The notes below the pieces were generated by a model. The model did not search any database. It was not told where the DNA came from and was given only the letters and a program-made list of their open reading frames with translations. The position numbers and the translations under genes were made by a program. This document shows, one piece after another, positions 41,551 to 49,559 of a stretch of DNA of 64,000 nucleotides. Within the stretch, counting starts at the first letter, position 1; the number at the start of each line of letters is the position of its first letter. The stretch is from Nonomuraea rubra. GTDB lineage: Bacteria; Actinomycetota; Actinomycetes; Streptosporangiales; Streptosporangiaceae. The stretch lies in contig NZ_JACHMI010000001.1 of the NCBI RefSeq assembly GCF_014207985.1, positions 5,625,001 through 5,689,000 on the forward strand. The letters run 5' to 3'.

Positions 41551-42701
41551 GGGCCAAGCAGGCGGCCGCGGCCACCGTGGCCGGGCGGCACGACCGGCTG
41601 GTGGCCCTGTCGGAGCGGCTGCACGCCCACCCCGAGACCGCCTGGGAGGAGCACAAGGCGGCCCGCTGGGTGCCGGACGCCCTGGAAGAGGCGGGCTTCG
41701 AGGTGCGGACCGGCTACCTGGGCCTGGAGACCGCGTTCCACGCGACGGCGGGGTCCGGCCCCTTCCGGCTCGGCCTCTGCGCCGAGTACGACGCCCTGCC
41801 CGGGCTCGGGCACGCGTGCGGGCACAACCTGATCGCGGCCGCCTCGGTGGGCGCCGCGGCGGCGCTGGCACCGCTCGCCGACGAGCTGGGACTGACCGTC
41901 GAGGTCTACGGCACCCCCGCCGAGGAAGGCGGCGGCGGCAAGATCGAGCTGCTCGACCGCGGCGCGTTCGCCGGCCTCGACCTGGCCATGATGGCGCACC
42001 CCGCGCCGGTGGACGTCGCCGAGGCCCGCCCGTTCGCGGTGTCGCACAGCCACGTGTCCTACCGGGGCAGGGCGGCTCACGCCGCGGCGTACCCCGAGCA
42101 GGGCGTGAACGCGGCGGACGCCTTCACGATCGCACAGGTGGCGATCGGCCTGCTGCGCCAGCAGCTCCCGCACACGGTGCGGGTCCACGGGGTCGTGACC
42201 CGCGGCGGCGAGGCGCCGAACGCGATCCCCGGGCGCACGGAGGGCCGCTGGTACGTCCGGGCCGAGACGCTGGCGGAGCTGGCCGAGCTGGAGCCGAGGG
42301 TGCGGCGCTGCTTCGAGGCCGGCGCGCTGGCGACCGGGTGCGAGCTGGAGATCGTCCCGGAGAGCAAGCCGTACGCGGAGTTCCGGGCGGACGAGGCCGC
42401 GCTGGCGGCGTACCGCCGCAACGCCGTCGCCCTGGGACGCGAGTTCGCGCAGGGCGGGATGGCGGCGCGGATGAACCGGGCCTCCACCGACATGGGGAAC
42501 GTGTCGCAGGTGGTGCCGGCCATCCACCCCTACATCGGGATCGGCTCGCTGCCCGCCCTGAACCATCAGCCGGAGTTCGCCGCCCACTGCGTGGGGGCGG
42601 CGGCCGAGCGTGCGATCCGCGACGCCGCGACGGCGCTGGCGTGGACGGCGATCGACGTGGTGGCGGAACGACGTCAGCGCCCCGCCCCCGCGAGCCCCTG
42701 A
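41547..42701 (+). CDS. M20D amidohydrolase (AbgB-like)
   Basis: The 384-residue protein from GTG 41547 overlaps the DUF1028 stop. The M20D motifs are seen: LHAHPETAWEEHKA, GLCAEYDALPGLGHACGHNL with the metal-binding Asp/Cys/His, GTPAEEGGGGKIELL with the Glu pair, the lid segment SYRGRAAHAAAYPEQGVNAADA, and STDMGNVSQVVPAIHPYI. Relatives remove N-acyl or p-aminobenzoyl groups from amino acids (AbgB, HipO, carboxypeptidase type). It is the last gene of the NCS1 operon and would split an N-acyl or amide intermediate. Confidence 0.88.
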   Translation: MRAKQAAAATVAGRHDRLVALSERLHAHPETAWEEHKAARWVPDALEEAGFEVRTGYLGLETAFHATAGSGPFRLGLCAEYDALPGLGHACGHNLIAAASVGAAAALAPLADELGLTVEVYGTPAEEGGGGKIELLDRGAFAGLDLAMMAHPAPVDVAEARPFAVSHSHVSYRGRAAHAAAYPEQGVNAADAFTIAQVAIGLLRQQLPHTVRVHGVVTRGGEAPNAIPGRTEGRWYVRAETLAELAELEPRVRRCFEAGALATGCELEIVPESKPYAEFRADEAALAAYRRNAVALGREFAQGGMAARMNRASTDMGNVSQVVPAIHPYIGIGSLPALNHQPEFAAHCVGAAAERAIRDAATALAWTAIDVVAERRQRPAPASP

Positions 42702-42755
42702 CCGCCCATCACCGGGCCTGGCCCGCCGTCACCTTCGGCAGCCCGACGCCCAATT

Positions 42756-42809
42756 CTGTACCGAGCGGTGCGGAACTGCTATCGTCGAGTTCTGCACCGA
42801 CCGGTACAG
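42756..42809. promoter_or_regulatory. Twin 18-bp palindromic operators upstream of SDR gene
   Basis: CTGTACCGAGCGGTGCGG (42756-42773) and CTGCACCGACCGGTACAG (42792-42809) follow one consensus, CTGyACCGAsCGGTrCrG, and start 36 bp apart. Each is nearly palindromic around ACCG...CGGT. They fill the 128-bp gap before the SDR start at 42830; the second ends 20 bp before it. The design is that of TetR-family operators that block the promoter. No TetR gene adjoins them. Confidence 0.6.
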
Positions 42810-42829
42810 ATTTCTATAGAGGTGAAGGC

Positions 42830-43582
42830 ATGGGACAGTTCGAAGGCAAGACCGCCGTAGTCACCGGCGGCGGAACGGGGATCGGCCTGGCCACCGCCAT
42901 CCGGCTGGCGGACGAGGGCGCGCACGTGTTCATCACCGGCCGCCGGAAGGCGGTCCTCGACGCGGCGGTCGAGCGCATCGGCGGCCCGGCGGCGGCGACG
43001 GCCGTGCAGGGCGACATTTCCGACCCGGCCGACCTGGACCGGCTCTACGCCGCGGTCCGGGAGCGGGGCCGGGGCCTGGACGTGCTGTTCGCCAACGCCG
43101 CCGCCGCGTCGTTCGCGACGCTGGAGCAGGTCACCGAGGAGCACTTCGACGAGACCTTCGGCGTCAACGTGCGGGGCACCCTGTTCACCGTGCAGAAGGC
43201 GCTGCCGCTGCTCAACGACGGCGCCTCGGTGATCCTCAACAGCTCCGTGCGCGCCGGTGACGGCGTCGCGGCGTTCGGCACGTACGCGGCCTCCAAGGCG
43301 GCGATCCGGTCGTTCGCCCGGACCTGGGCCAACGAGCTCAAGGACCGCAACATCCGGGTGAACGCGATCTCCCCGGGCACCATCGACACCCCCGGCCTCG
43401 ACGGCGTGGTCGCGGCGGAGGACACCCCCGTCACCAAGGCGGATTTCGCCGCCGCGGTCCCGCTCGGCCGGATCGGGCGCCCGGACGAGGTCGCCAACGT
43501 CGTGGCCTTCCTCGCTTCCGACCAGGGCAGCTTCTTCCTCGGCGCCGACCTGGTCGTCGACGGGGGTGAAGTGCACCTCTGA
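42830..43582 (+). CDS. Short-chain dehydrogenase/reductase
   Basis: The 250-residue SDR starts at ATG 42830 (GAGGTGAAGG upstream). Cofactor loop TGGGTGIGLATA with a following ITGRR segment (Arg favours NADP), DVLFANAAAASF in place of NNAG, and active-site Ser (LNSSVRAG), Tyr-Lys (YAASKAA). The ANA variant is frequent in the SDRs that are commonly controlled by TetR regulators as stress-responsive NADPH reductases. It has two operator-like palindromes upstream and stands alone between the M20 gene and a GNAT gene. Confidence 0.88.
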   Translation: MGQFEGKTAVVTGGGTGIGLATAIRLADEGAHVFITGRRKAVLDAAVERIGGPAAATAVQGDISDPADLDRLYAAVRERGRGLDVLFANAAAASFATLEQVTEEHFDETFGVNVRGTLFTVQKALPLLNDGASVILNSSVRAGDGVAAFGTYAASKAAIRSFARTWANELKDRNIRVNAISPGTIDTPGLDGVVAAEDTPVTKADFAAAVPLGRIGRPDEVANVVAFLASDQGSFFLGADLVVDGGEVHL

Positions 43583-43718
43583 CGTCCAGGGGTCGTGGCG
43601 CTAGAGTGGCGGGCATGGAGTGCTTCGCCGCCGGGCGTACCCGTAGCTGAGGGCCGGCTCACCGCAGACACGATCGCCGTGAGCAGGCCGACCGCTGCCC
43701 TCATGCCCCCTCGGGCAT
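43579..43718 (+). promoter_or_regulatory. Promoter, 11-codon leader ORF and hairpin before GNAT gene
   Basis: CTGACG (43579-43584), 17 bp and TAGAGT (43602-43607) form a fair promoter at the end of the SDR gene. Its start point would fall next to ATG 43615, which begins an 11-codon frame MECFAAGRTRS ending with TGA at 43650; such leaderless leader peptides are common in actinomycetes. A hairpin ATGCCC-CCTC-GGGCAT (43703-43718) follows, about 28 nt before the GNAT start. The arrangement suggests leader-peptide attenuation. The elements are seen; the mechanism is inferred. Confidence 0.4.
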
Positions 43719-43746
43719 CAGCTCTCAGCCTGAAAGGCGCACCTCC

Positions 43747-44229
43747 ATGCGTATTCGCCCGTTCGTTCAGCCCGATCTCGCCCGGCTCGTCGAGCTGACC
43801 ATCGAGACGTTCCGGCCGTTCTACGAGGATCACTTCCGCCCGCTGGTCGGCGACGTCATCTTCGCCAACCAGCACGGCGCCTGGCGCGAGGACTATCGCG
43901 CGCAGGTCGCCGGGCTGCACGACCCGTCCGGGCACCAGTACGTCGCCGTCGCGGAGACGGACCACGCCATCGCCGGCTACGTGGCCTGGAGCGTCGACCC
44001 GGCGCGTAGGAACGGCGCCATCTCGCACCTCGCCGTCGCCGCGGAGCACCGCCGGCACGGCACGGGCGTGGCGCTGTGCGAGCACGCCTTCGCGGACATG
44101 CGGGCCCGCGGGGCCGAAGTAGTCGAGATCGGCACCGGAGGCGATCCCTTCCACGCCCCCGCCAGGGCGCTGTACGAGAAACTGGGATGCACGGCGCTGC
44201 CGGTCACCTACTACTACCGGCAGCTCTGA
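43747..44229 (+). CDS. GNAT-family N-acetyltransferase
   Basis: The 160-residue protein starts at ATG 43747. It has the GNAT core: VAVAETDHAIAGYVAWSVD (strand 4), ISHLAVAAEHRRHGTGVALCEHAFADMRARG with the acetyl-CoA loop RRHGTG, then ALYEKLGCT. The substrate is unknown; small single-domain GNATs modify amines from antibiotics to protein N-termini. A 164-bp leader precedes it, with a short upstream ORF. It is convergent with the DUF1851-like gene at 44247. Confidence 0.88.
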   Translation: MRIRPFVQPDLARLVELTIETFRPFYEDHFRPLVGDVIFANQHGAWREDYRAQVAGLHDPSGHQYVAVAETDHAIAGYVAWSVDPARRNGAISHLAVAAEHRRHGTGVALCEHAFADMRARGAEVVEIGTGGDPFHAPARALYEKLGCTALPVTYYYRQL

Positions 44230-44246
44230 TGGCCGGGTTCGAGGTC

Positions 44247-44723
44247 TCAGCTCACCGTGATCCCGGTGATGGGGGAGCCGGGCGGTAGGTCGCGTACCTG
44301 CTCGTGGATCTGGCCGGCGATGTTCAGCCCGACCACGAAGTCGATCTGCCCCAGGTTGTCCGCACTCACCTCGCCCCCGAGCACCGGCGGGCGGGTGAAG
44401 TCGTACACCTGATCGGCGGCCAGGCTCAGCCCGCGCTGCGCGGCCTCCCGTGCGAGGCCCGCCAGCAGGTAGCGCTCCTGGCCGTCGACGGTGTTCAGCT
44501 CCGCCTGCACCGCGTCGGCGTCCTCCCACGGCCGGGTGAGGCTGCCCTCCATCGCGTCGAGCCACCAGAAGCCGTCCTCCGCCCGGAGGATCACGTCCCC
44601 GAACAGCGACGCGAGCACGGGCACCTTGCCCTCCAGGCCGATCCAGTGCCACGACTCCAGAGCCTGCTCGAACTGTTCCTCGGTGAAGACCTTCGTCAAT
44701 TCCATCCAGACATCCAACCGCAT
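44247..44723 (-). CDS. DUF1851/Tdi1-like protein, possible immunity protein
   Basis: From ATG 44723 (GGAAG about 7 nt upstream) the protein has 158 residues; ATG 44738 would add five. The segments FGDVILRAEDGFWWLDAMEGSLTRPW and GQIDFVVGLNIAGQIHEQVRDLPPGSPITG recall DUF1851/GAD-like T6SS immunity proteins (Tdi1) and SMI1/KNR4-type immunity domains: a small alpha/beta protein with conserved Trp and a hydrophobic C-terminal segment. No toxin gene lies beside it in this window, so it would be an orphan immunity protein or a relative with another role. The match is by recollection of family style only. Confidence 0.5.
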   Translation of the reverse strand: MRLDVWMELTKVFTEEQFEQALESWHWIGLEGKVPVLASLFGDVILRAEDGFWWLDAMEGSLTRPWEDADAVQAELNTVDGQERYLLAGLAREAAQRGLSLAADQVYDFTRPPVLGGEVSADNLGQIDFVVGLNIAGQIHEQVRDLPPGSPITGITVS

Positions 44724-44769
44724 GGCACTTCCTTCCATCTGGCCAGGTCAGACGTCGTACCAGGCGGCC

Positions 44770-46419
44770 CTAACGGGGTGCCAGGATCCGCAGTTGCAAC
44801 ATCGCCGCGAAGCGCTGCTCCGGGTCCTCCAGGTCGATCTCGCCCACCTCGGCGACCCGCTTGAGCCGGTAGCGCAGCGTGTTGGGGTGGATGAAGAGCG
44901 CGGCGGCCGCCTTGCCCACGTCGCCGAGCGCGTCCAGCCAGGCCTCCAGCGACCGGACGAGGCCGGCGTTGTTGCGCTCGTCGTACTCCATCAGGCGGGC
45001 GATCGCGCCGACCAGCCGCTCGCCGCGCGCCGCCGCGAGGTCGCGCAGTTCCAGGACGAGGGCGAGCGTCTGGACGTCGTCGAGCCTGGCCACCCGGAGA
45101 GCGGTGTGGCCCTCCCGCATCACCCGGAGTACCCGGTCGGCCTGCGTCTTCCCGTGGACGATGCCGCTGATGTCCGGCCCCGCGGCGGCGACCGCGACGA
45201 TGGCGGGAAGGCTGCCGCCGACCCGGTCCACGAAGTCGGAGGCCAGGCGTACGGCCCGCTGTTCCGGGCTGCTGGTGGGGACGATCACGGGCAGCAGGCC
45301 GTACACGGTGCCGCCGACGGCCGCCACGGCGGCGGACGGCACCGCCGCCGACAGGTGGACCGACAGGGCGTCCGCGAGCCGTTCGAGCTCGGCGGCCCTG
45401 CCGTGGTCGGCCCAGGCGTGGTCGGCCCAGGTATGGTCGTCGCCGGTGAGCAGGGCCGCGCTCACGACGACGAGGGTCCGGCCGGACAGGCCGAGGCGCG
45501 CGAGCGCGTCCCGCGCGCCCGCGCCGCCTTCCAGGACCGTCGCCATCAGGTCGGCGCGCAGCCGCCGCCGGACGTCGGCGCCGGCGCGGATGCGCAGCAG
45601 GTGCAGCGCGACCAGTTTCGAGGCGTCGAGCAGGGCGTTCGTACGCTCGCTGTCGAGGTCGCCGTCCATGGCGGCCCAGATCGAGCCGAGGATCTCGTCG
45701 CCGGCGCGGACCGCGATGGCCACGCGCTGCACCGTCATCCCGTCGTAGCCGAGATCCTGCGGCGTGACGACGACCGGCCGCTGGGAGCGGTAGAGGTCGC
45801 GGAAGACGCCCAGCTCCGTCAGCCGGGTGGCGTACCGTTCCGGGACCTGCCGGCCGATGACCGTCTCGACGCGGGAGGCGTCCGCCTCGTCCTGGCGGCC
45901 GGAGAAGGCGAGCACGCGGGAGTTGCGGTCCTCGATGGTGATGGGGGCGTCGAGGAGCGCGGCCACGGCGTTGGCCACCGCGAAGAGGTCGCCGGACGGG
46001 AGCCCGCCCAGGGACTCGTGCTCGTGCTCGCCGACGTCCCCCTCCGCGAGCATCGACCGGATGAGCGCGGTGAGCTGCGCCCACGTGGCGCCCCGGCGCA
46101 GGCCGATCAGCGCGACGCCGCTCTTCCCGACCGCCTCCCGCACCTCCGGGGTCAGGGCGACCGGCGCCCGGACGACCAGCCCGACCGCGTCGTGGTCGCC
46201 GAGCGTGCCGAGCAGCCGGGGGAGCGTGTCGCCGGACGGGTCGACGCCGATGCCGAGCACCAGCGAGCGCGGCCCGAGCACGGGTTCGTCGAGCGGGTCG
46301 TAGATGACGAGTCCGCTGATCTCTTCACGCTGGTCGACGTCACCGGCGACCAACTCGAGCAGGGTGGTCCCCAGGTCGTCCAAGACCCGGCCCAGGCTGG
46401 CACGGGGACGCTGGCTCAC
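44770..46419 (-). CDS. PucR-family transcriptional regulator
   Basis: The 549-residue protein starts at GTG 46419 (GCGGGG upstream). The N-terminal part (about 1-130) resembles the purine-catabolism PucR sensor domain, the middle a GAF-like/GGDEF-like region (ITIEDRNSRVLAFSG...), and the last 60 residues form the PucR HTH (LDALGDVGKAAAALFIHPNTLRYRLKRVAEV). PucR proteins mostly activate catabolic operons on binding a metabolite. It lies 47 bp downstream of the racemase gene, so it may be the last gene of the peptide and D-amino acid operon, and it has a palindrome in its own promoter. A 15-bp tandem duplication codes for the repeated WADHA in the middle region. Confidence 0.88.
   Translation of the reverse strand: MSQRPRASLGRVLDDLGTTLLELVAGDVDQREEISGLVIYDPLDEPVLGPRSLVLGIGVDPSGDTLPRLLGTLGDHDAVGLVVRAPVALTPEVREAVGKSGVALIGLRRGATWAQLTALIRSMLAEGDVGEHEHESLGGLPSGDLFAVANAVAALLDAPITIEDRNSRVLAFSGRQDEADASRVETVIGRQVPERYATRLTELGVFRDLYRSQRPVVVTPQDLGYDGMTVQRVAIAVRAGDEILGSIWAAMDGDLDSERTNALLDASKLVALHLLRIRAGADVRRRLRADLMATVLEGGAGARDALARLGLSGRTLVVVSAALLTGDDHTWADHAWADHGRAAELERLADALSVHLSAAVPSAAVAAVGGTVYGLLPVIVPTSSPEQRAVRLASDFVDRVGGSLPAIVAVAAAGPDISGIVHGKTQADRVLRVMREGHTALRVARLDDVQTLALVLELRDLAAARGERLVGAIARLMEYDERNNAGLVRSLEAWLDALGDVGKAAAALFIHPNTLRYRLKRVAEVGEIDLEDPEQRFAAMLQLRILAPR
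45403..45432 (-). repeat. 15-bp tandem duplication in the PucR gene
   Basis: GTGGTCGGCCCAGGC (45403-45417) is repeated with one change at 45418-45432. It adds five residues in frame (two WADHA-like units) in a loop of the sensor part. Not known from the family. Confidence 0.8.
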
Positions 46420-46453
46420 CCCCCGCAGTATAGGAGGCCGAGCCGTACGGTCC

Positions 46454-46468
46454 GATCGTCCGACGATC
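46454..46468. promoter_or_regulatory. Perfect palindrome GATCGTC-C-GACGATC in front of PucR gene
   Basis: The 7-bp arms GATCGTC (46454-46460) and GACGATC (46462-46468) are exact, with one central base. The right arm reaches the stop codon of the racemase gene. The adjoining 9-mer GTCCGATCG (46450-46458) recurs upstream of the operon's first gene at 57693-57701, so it is a candidate PucR site. Assignment is inferred. Confidence 0.5.
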
Positions 46469-47591
46469 AGAGGACGATCCACTCGACGGACCTGGTCACC
46501 GAGTCGAGCACCTCCGGGACCGGCGTGACCCCCAGCCCAGGGCCGGTGGGCACCGCGATGTGGCCGTCGTCCAGGACGATCGGCTCGGTGATGTCGGTGC
46601 GGTAGAAGCGGTCGGAGGCCGAGACGTCGCCCGGCAGCGTGAATCCGGGCAGGCCGGCCAGGGCGACGTTGGCGGCGCGGCCGAGGCCCGTCTCCAGCAT
46701 GCCGCCGCACCAGACCGGCAGCCCGTTCGCCACGGCCAGGTCATGGATCCGCCGGGCCTCCAGGTAGCCGCCGACCCGGCCGGGCTTGATGTTGATGATC
46801 TGGCAGGCGCCGAGCGTGATCGCGGCGGCGGCGGTCTGCGCCGAGACGATGGACTCGTCGAGACAGATCGGCGTCGCCAGCCGCCGCGCCAGCGTGGCAT
46901 GGCCGAGGACGTCCTCCTCCTCCAGCGGCTGCTCGATCAGGAGCAGGTCGAACTCGTCGAGCTTGGCCAGGTGGCGGGCGTCGCGGAGCGTGTAGGCGGT
47001 GTTGGCGTCGACCTGGAGCAGCACGTCCGCGCCGAAGCGCTCGCGCACGGCGGCCACCGGGGCCAGGTCCCAGCCCGGCTGGATCTTCAGCTTGACGCGC
47101 ACGTACCCGGCGTCCAGGTAGCCCTCGACGACGGTCAGCAGCTGCGGGATCGAGTCGTGGATGCCGACCGACACCCCGCTGGGGACGCGGTCGCGGACGG
47201 CGCCGAGCTCGCGGGCGAACGAGCGGCCGAGCGCGCGCAGCTCCGCGTCGAGGACCGCCATCTCCAGGGCGGCCTTGGCCATGCGGTGCCCCTTGATCGG
47301 GTGCGTGAGGCCGGCGATCGCGGCGGCTCCCGAGCGGGCGATCGCCGCCTGGCCCTCGGGGGAGGAGAGCCTGGGGAGCAGGTGGTGGCGGAGCACGTCC
47401 ACCTGGGAGCCGACGTACTCGCTGGAGTAGAGCGGGTCGGTGAGGGCGACGCACTCGCCCCAGCCCTCGGCGTCGTCCGTGACGGCCTTGAGCAGGAGGA
47501 TGTCCCGCTCGGTCTGCGTGCCGAACGAGGTCCGGAACGGCGACACGAGCGGCATCGAGACGCGGCGAAGTTCGATGCCCCGCAGTTTCAT
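46467..47591 (-). CDS. N-succinylamino acid racemase / o-succinylbenzoate synthase family (MenC-like)
   Basis: The 374-residue enolase-superfamily protein starts at ATG 47591, overlapping the GNAT stop. The barrel has all catalytic residues: KxK (Lys167 and Lys169 in VKLKIQP), metal ligands Asp195 (QVDANTAY), Glu220 (LLIEQPL) and Asp245 (CLDESI), and the opposite Lys269 (NIKPGRVGG). It belongs to the OSBS/NSAR group that abstracts the alpha proton of N-succinyl amino acids or makes o-succinylbenzoate. No menaquinone gene is near, while a COG3375-type GNAT and an M20 hydrolase are directly coupled, so the racemase role is favoured: D- to L-N-succinylamino acid. Confidence 0.87.
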   Translation of the reverse strand: MKLRGIELRRVSMPLVSPFRTSFGTQTERDILLLKAVTDDAEGWGECVALTDPLYSSEYVGSQVDVLRHHLLPRLSSPEGQAAIARSGAAAIAGLTHPIKGHRMAKAALEMAVLDAELRALGRSFARELGAVRDRVPSGVSVGIHDSIPQLLTVVEGYLDAGYVRVKLKIQPGWDLAPVAAVRERFGADVLLQVDANTAYTLRDARHLAKLDEFDLLLIEQPLEEEDVLGHATLARRLATPICLDESIVSAQTAAAAITLGACQIINIKPGRVGGYLEARRIHDLAVANGLPVWCGGMLETGLGRAANVALAGLPGFTLPGDVSASDRFYRTDITEPIVLDDGHIAVPTGPGLGVTPVPEVLDSVTRSVEWIVL

Positions 47592-48436
47592 GAGGGTCTC
47601 CGGGTGGGTTCCAGATCGGTGCCCGCGAGCTCGACGAGGTAGCCGAGCTCGCGGTCGTAGTCGACGACGCGGCCACCGGCGGCCATCAGCGGCTCCAGCT
47701 CGTCGCGGAGCCGGGGGCGCCAGCTCCGGGCGGCGGCCGCGTCGTGGACGCGCAGTGCCTCGATGTCGGCCGGCGCCGCGACCCGCCTGCTCGACGGGCC
47801 GCCGGCCGGCCGTTCGCAGGGCGTTCCCGAGCAGGCGGCGCGGACCCGCGGCGAGAGCAGTTCCCAGCGCACCAGGAGCCGGTCGGTGTCGTCGCCGCCG
47901 TTGATCGCGTCGTGCATCGCGCCGTAGAAGTTGGGGAGGTACTCCACCGGCAGCGCGCCCAGCTTGACGATGTTGAAGTAGGCGTTGCGGCTGACCAGCG
48001 GGTCGAAGGTCCACTCGACCGCGACGATGCCGCGGGCGAGCGCCCACGCGCGCTGGTGGAGCTTGAGCGCCATCCCGATGCCGCGGCCGGCCAGCCCAGG
48101 CGCCACCCCGGCGATGTGGCTGTGCAGGGTGCGGGCCGCCGGCTCCTCGTGGAAGCCGATGCAGACCCCGACCAGCCGGTCGCCGTCGTACGCGCCGGCG
48201 ACGTAGTTGCCGGCCTTCGTCAGCGCCCGCAGGAACTCCACCGTGATCAGGGGGTTCTCGGGGCGGCCCCAGATCTCCACGAGCAGGGCGATCACGGCGT
48301 GAGCCTCGTCGAGGTCCCTGAGCTCCCGGACCGCCACGCCCGCCTGCGCGGCCCATCGCGCCGCGTCGTGCGCCGCCAGGCCGACGGCCGAGGCCTCGAT
48401 GCTCAGGCCCGGCCCTCCAGCAGCCTCGATGCTCAT
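47588..48436 (-). CDS. COG3375-type GNAT, probable amino acid N-succinyltransferase
   Basis: From ATG 48436 the protein has 282 residues and is coupled on both sides by ATGA overlaps. It shows the GNAT fold with HIAGVAPGLAGRGIGMALKLHQRAWALARG (acyl-CoA site) and the characteristic WTFDPLVSRNAYFNIVKLGA of COG3375. In NSAR operons of Deinococcus and Geobacillus, proteins of this group succinylate D-amino acids before racemisation. The first 16 residues contain a small repeat (SIEA twice), from a short DNA duplication. Cytoplasmic. Confidence 0.83.
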   Translation of the reverse strand: MSIEAAGGPGLSIEASAVGLAAHDAARWAAQAGVAVRELRDLDEAHAVIALLVEIWGRPENPLITVEFLRALTKAGNYVAGAYDGDRLVGVCIGFHEEPAARTLHSHIAGVAPGLAGRGIGMALKLHQRAWALARGIVAVEWTFDPLVSRNAYFNIVKLGALPVEYLPNFYGAMHDAINGGDDTDRLLVRWELLSPRVRAACSGTPCERPAGGPSSRRVAAPADIEALRVHDAAAARSWRPRLRDELEPLMAAGGRVVDYDRELGYLVELAGTDLEPTRRPS

Positions 48437-49557
48437 GCCGGCGCCTCCAGGAGTTCGGCGATCAGCTCGCGCAGCAGCACCGTGCGGTCGAGCAGCCGGC
48501 CGGCGAGGACGTGCTCGTGGTCGGCGTGCGCGCCGCCGCCCACCGCGCCCAGGCCGTCGAGCGTCGGGGTGCCCACGCCGGCGGTGAAGTTGCCGTCCGA
48601 GGCGCCGCCGACGACCGTGCCGGTGACCGGCGGCAGGCCCAGCCGGGCCGCGACGGCCGCCGCCCGCTCGAAGAGCGCCCGGCTCGCCGGCTCCTCCAGC
48701 GGCGGCCGGTTGACGCCGCCCGCGATCTCGATCACGGCGCCGGGCGCGGCCGGCGTCAGCGCGTGCAGCGCCCGGTCGACCCGCAGCTGCTCGGCGTGGG
48801 TCCAGGCCCGTACGTCGACCGCGAACGAGCCGTACGCGGACACCGTGTTCGACGTCGTGCCCGCGCTCATCACGGTCGGGGTGACGGTCGTGCCGGCCGC
48901 CGGGTCGCCCAGGGCGTTCACCGCGAGGGCGAGGCGGGACAGCTCGATCGTGGCGTTGACGCCCTTCTCCGGCTCCAGCCCGGCGTGGGCCGCGCGGCCG
49001 GTGACGCGCACCTCGTACAACGACACGCCCTTGCGGCCCACCTTGAGCGCGCCGCCGTCGGCCGATGCCTCCAGCACGAGCGCCGCCCGCGAGCGGCGGG
49101 CCTCCTCCTCGATCAGCGCGCGCGAGGTGGGCGAGCCGATCTCCTCGTCCCCGGTCACCAGCAGGGTGACGCCGGTCCGCACGGGCAGGTCGGCGACGGC
49201 GTGGACGGCCATGACGAGCCCGGCGAGCATGTCGAAGCAGCCGGGGCCGCGGACCACGCCGCCGGCCAGCTCGTACGGGCGGGCCGCCAGAGTGCCGAGC
49301 GGCCAGACCGTGTCGTGGTGGGCCAGGAGCAGCACGTGGCGGTCGCCGTCGCCGAAGCGCCACCGCAGGTGCGAGCACCCGCCGATGGTGATGCGTTCCG
49401 GTTCGGCGCCGAGCCGGGCCGACCCGATCCTGGCCACGAGGCCGGCCGACCTGGCGACCGCGGCGTGATCGGAGGAGGGCGACTCGCACTCGACCAGCTC
49501 TCTGAGGTCGGACAGGAGCGACTGCAGGCTGAGGGAGCCGCGCGAGGTAACCGGCAC
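48433..49557 (-). CDS. M20 peptidase, carboxypeptidase G2/desuccinylase-like
   Basis: The 374-residue protein is read from GTG 49557 (GGAAG about 12 nt upstream). M20 features: LLAHHDTVWPLG (first metal His and catalytic Asp), RGPGCFDMLAGLVMA (bridging Asp), TGDEEIGS (catalytic Glu pair), the dimerisation lid starting VGRKGVSLYEVRVTGRAAHAG, and GGASDGNFTAGVGTPTLDGLG...HADHEHV for the last ligands. It matches CPG2/ArgE-type amidases that cleave N-acyl amino acids. Coupled with GNAT and racemase genes it probably removes the succinyl group from N-succinyl-L-amino acids, or cleaves a peptide imported by the transporter. Confidence 0.87.
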   Translation of the reverse strand: MPVTSRGSLSLQSLLSDLRELVECESPSSDHAAVARSAGLVARIGSARLGAEPERITIGGCSHLRWRFGDGDRHVLLLAHHDTVWPLGTLAARPYELAGGVVRGPGCFDMLAGLVMAVHAVADLPVRTGVTLLVTGDEEIGSPTSRALIEEEARRSRAALVLEASADGGALKVGRKGVSLYEVRVTGRAAHAGLEPEKGVNATIELSRLALAVNALGDPAAGTTVTPTVMSAGTTSNTVSAYGSFAVDVRAWTHAEQLRVDRALHALTPAAPGAVIEIAGGVNRPPLEEPASRALFERAAAVAARLGLPPVTGTVVGGASDGNFTAGVGTPTLDGLGAVGGGAHADHEHVLAGRLLDRTVLLRELIAELLEAPA

Positions 49558-49559
49558 GG

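Noticed and set aside
48391..48436. Alternative internal start for the COG3375-type GNAT because of a repeated SIEA motif
   Set aside because: The ATG at 48436 overlaps the stop of the M20 gene as elsewhere in this operon, so the annotated start is better; the repeat is a short duplication of about 13 bp.
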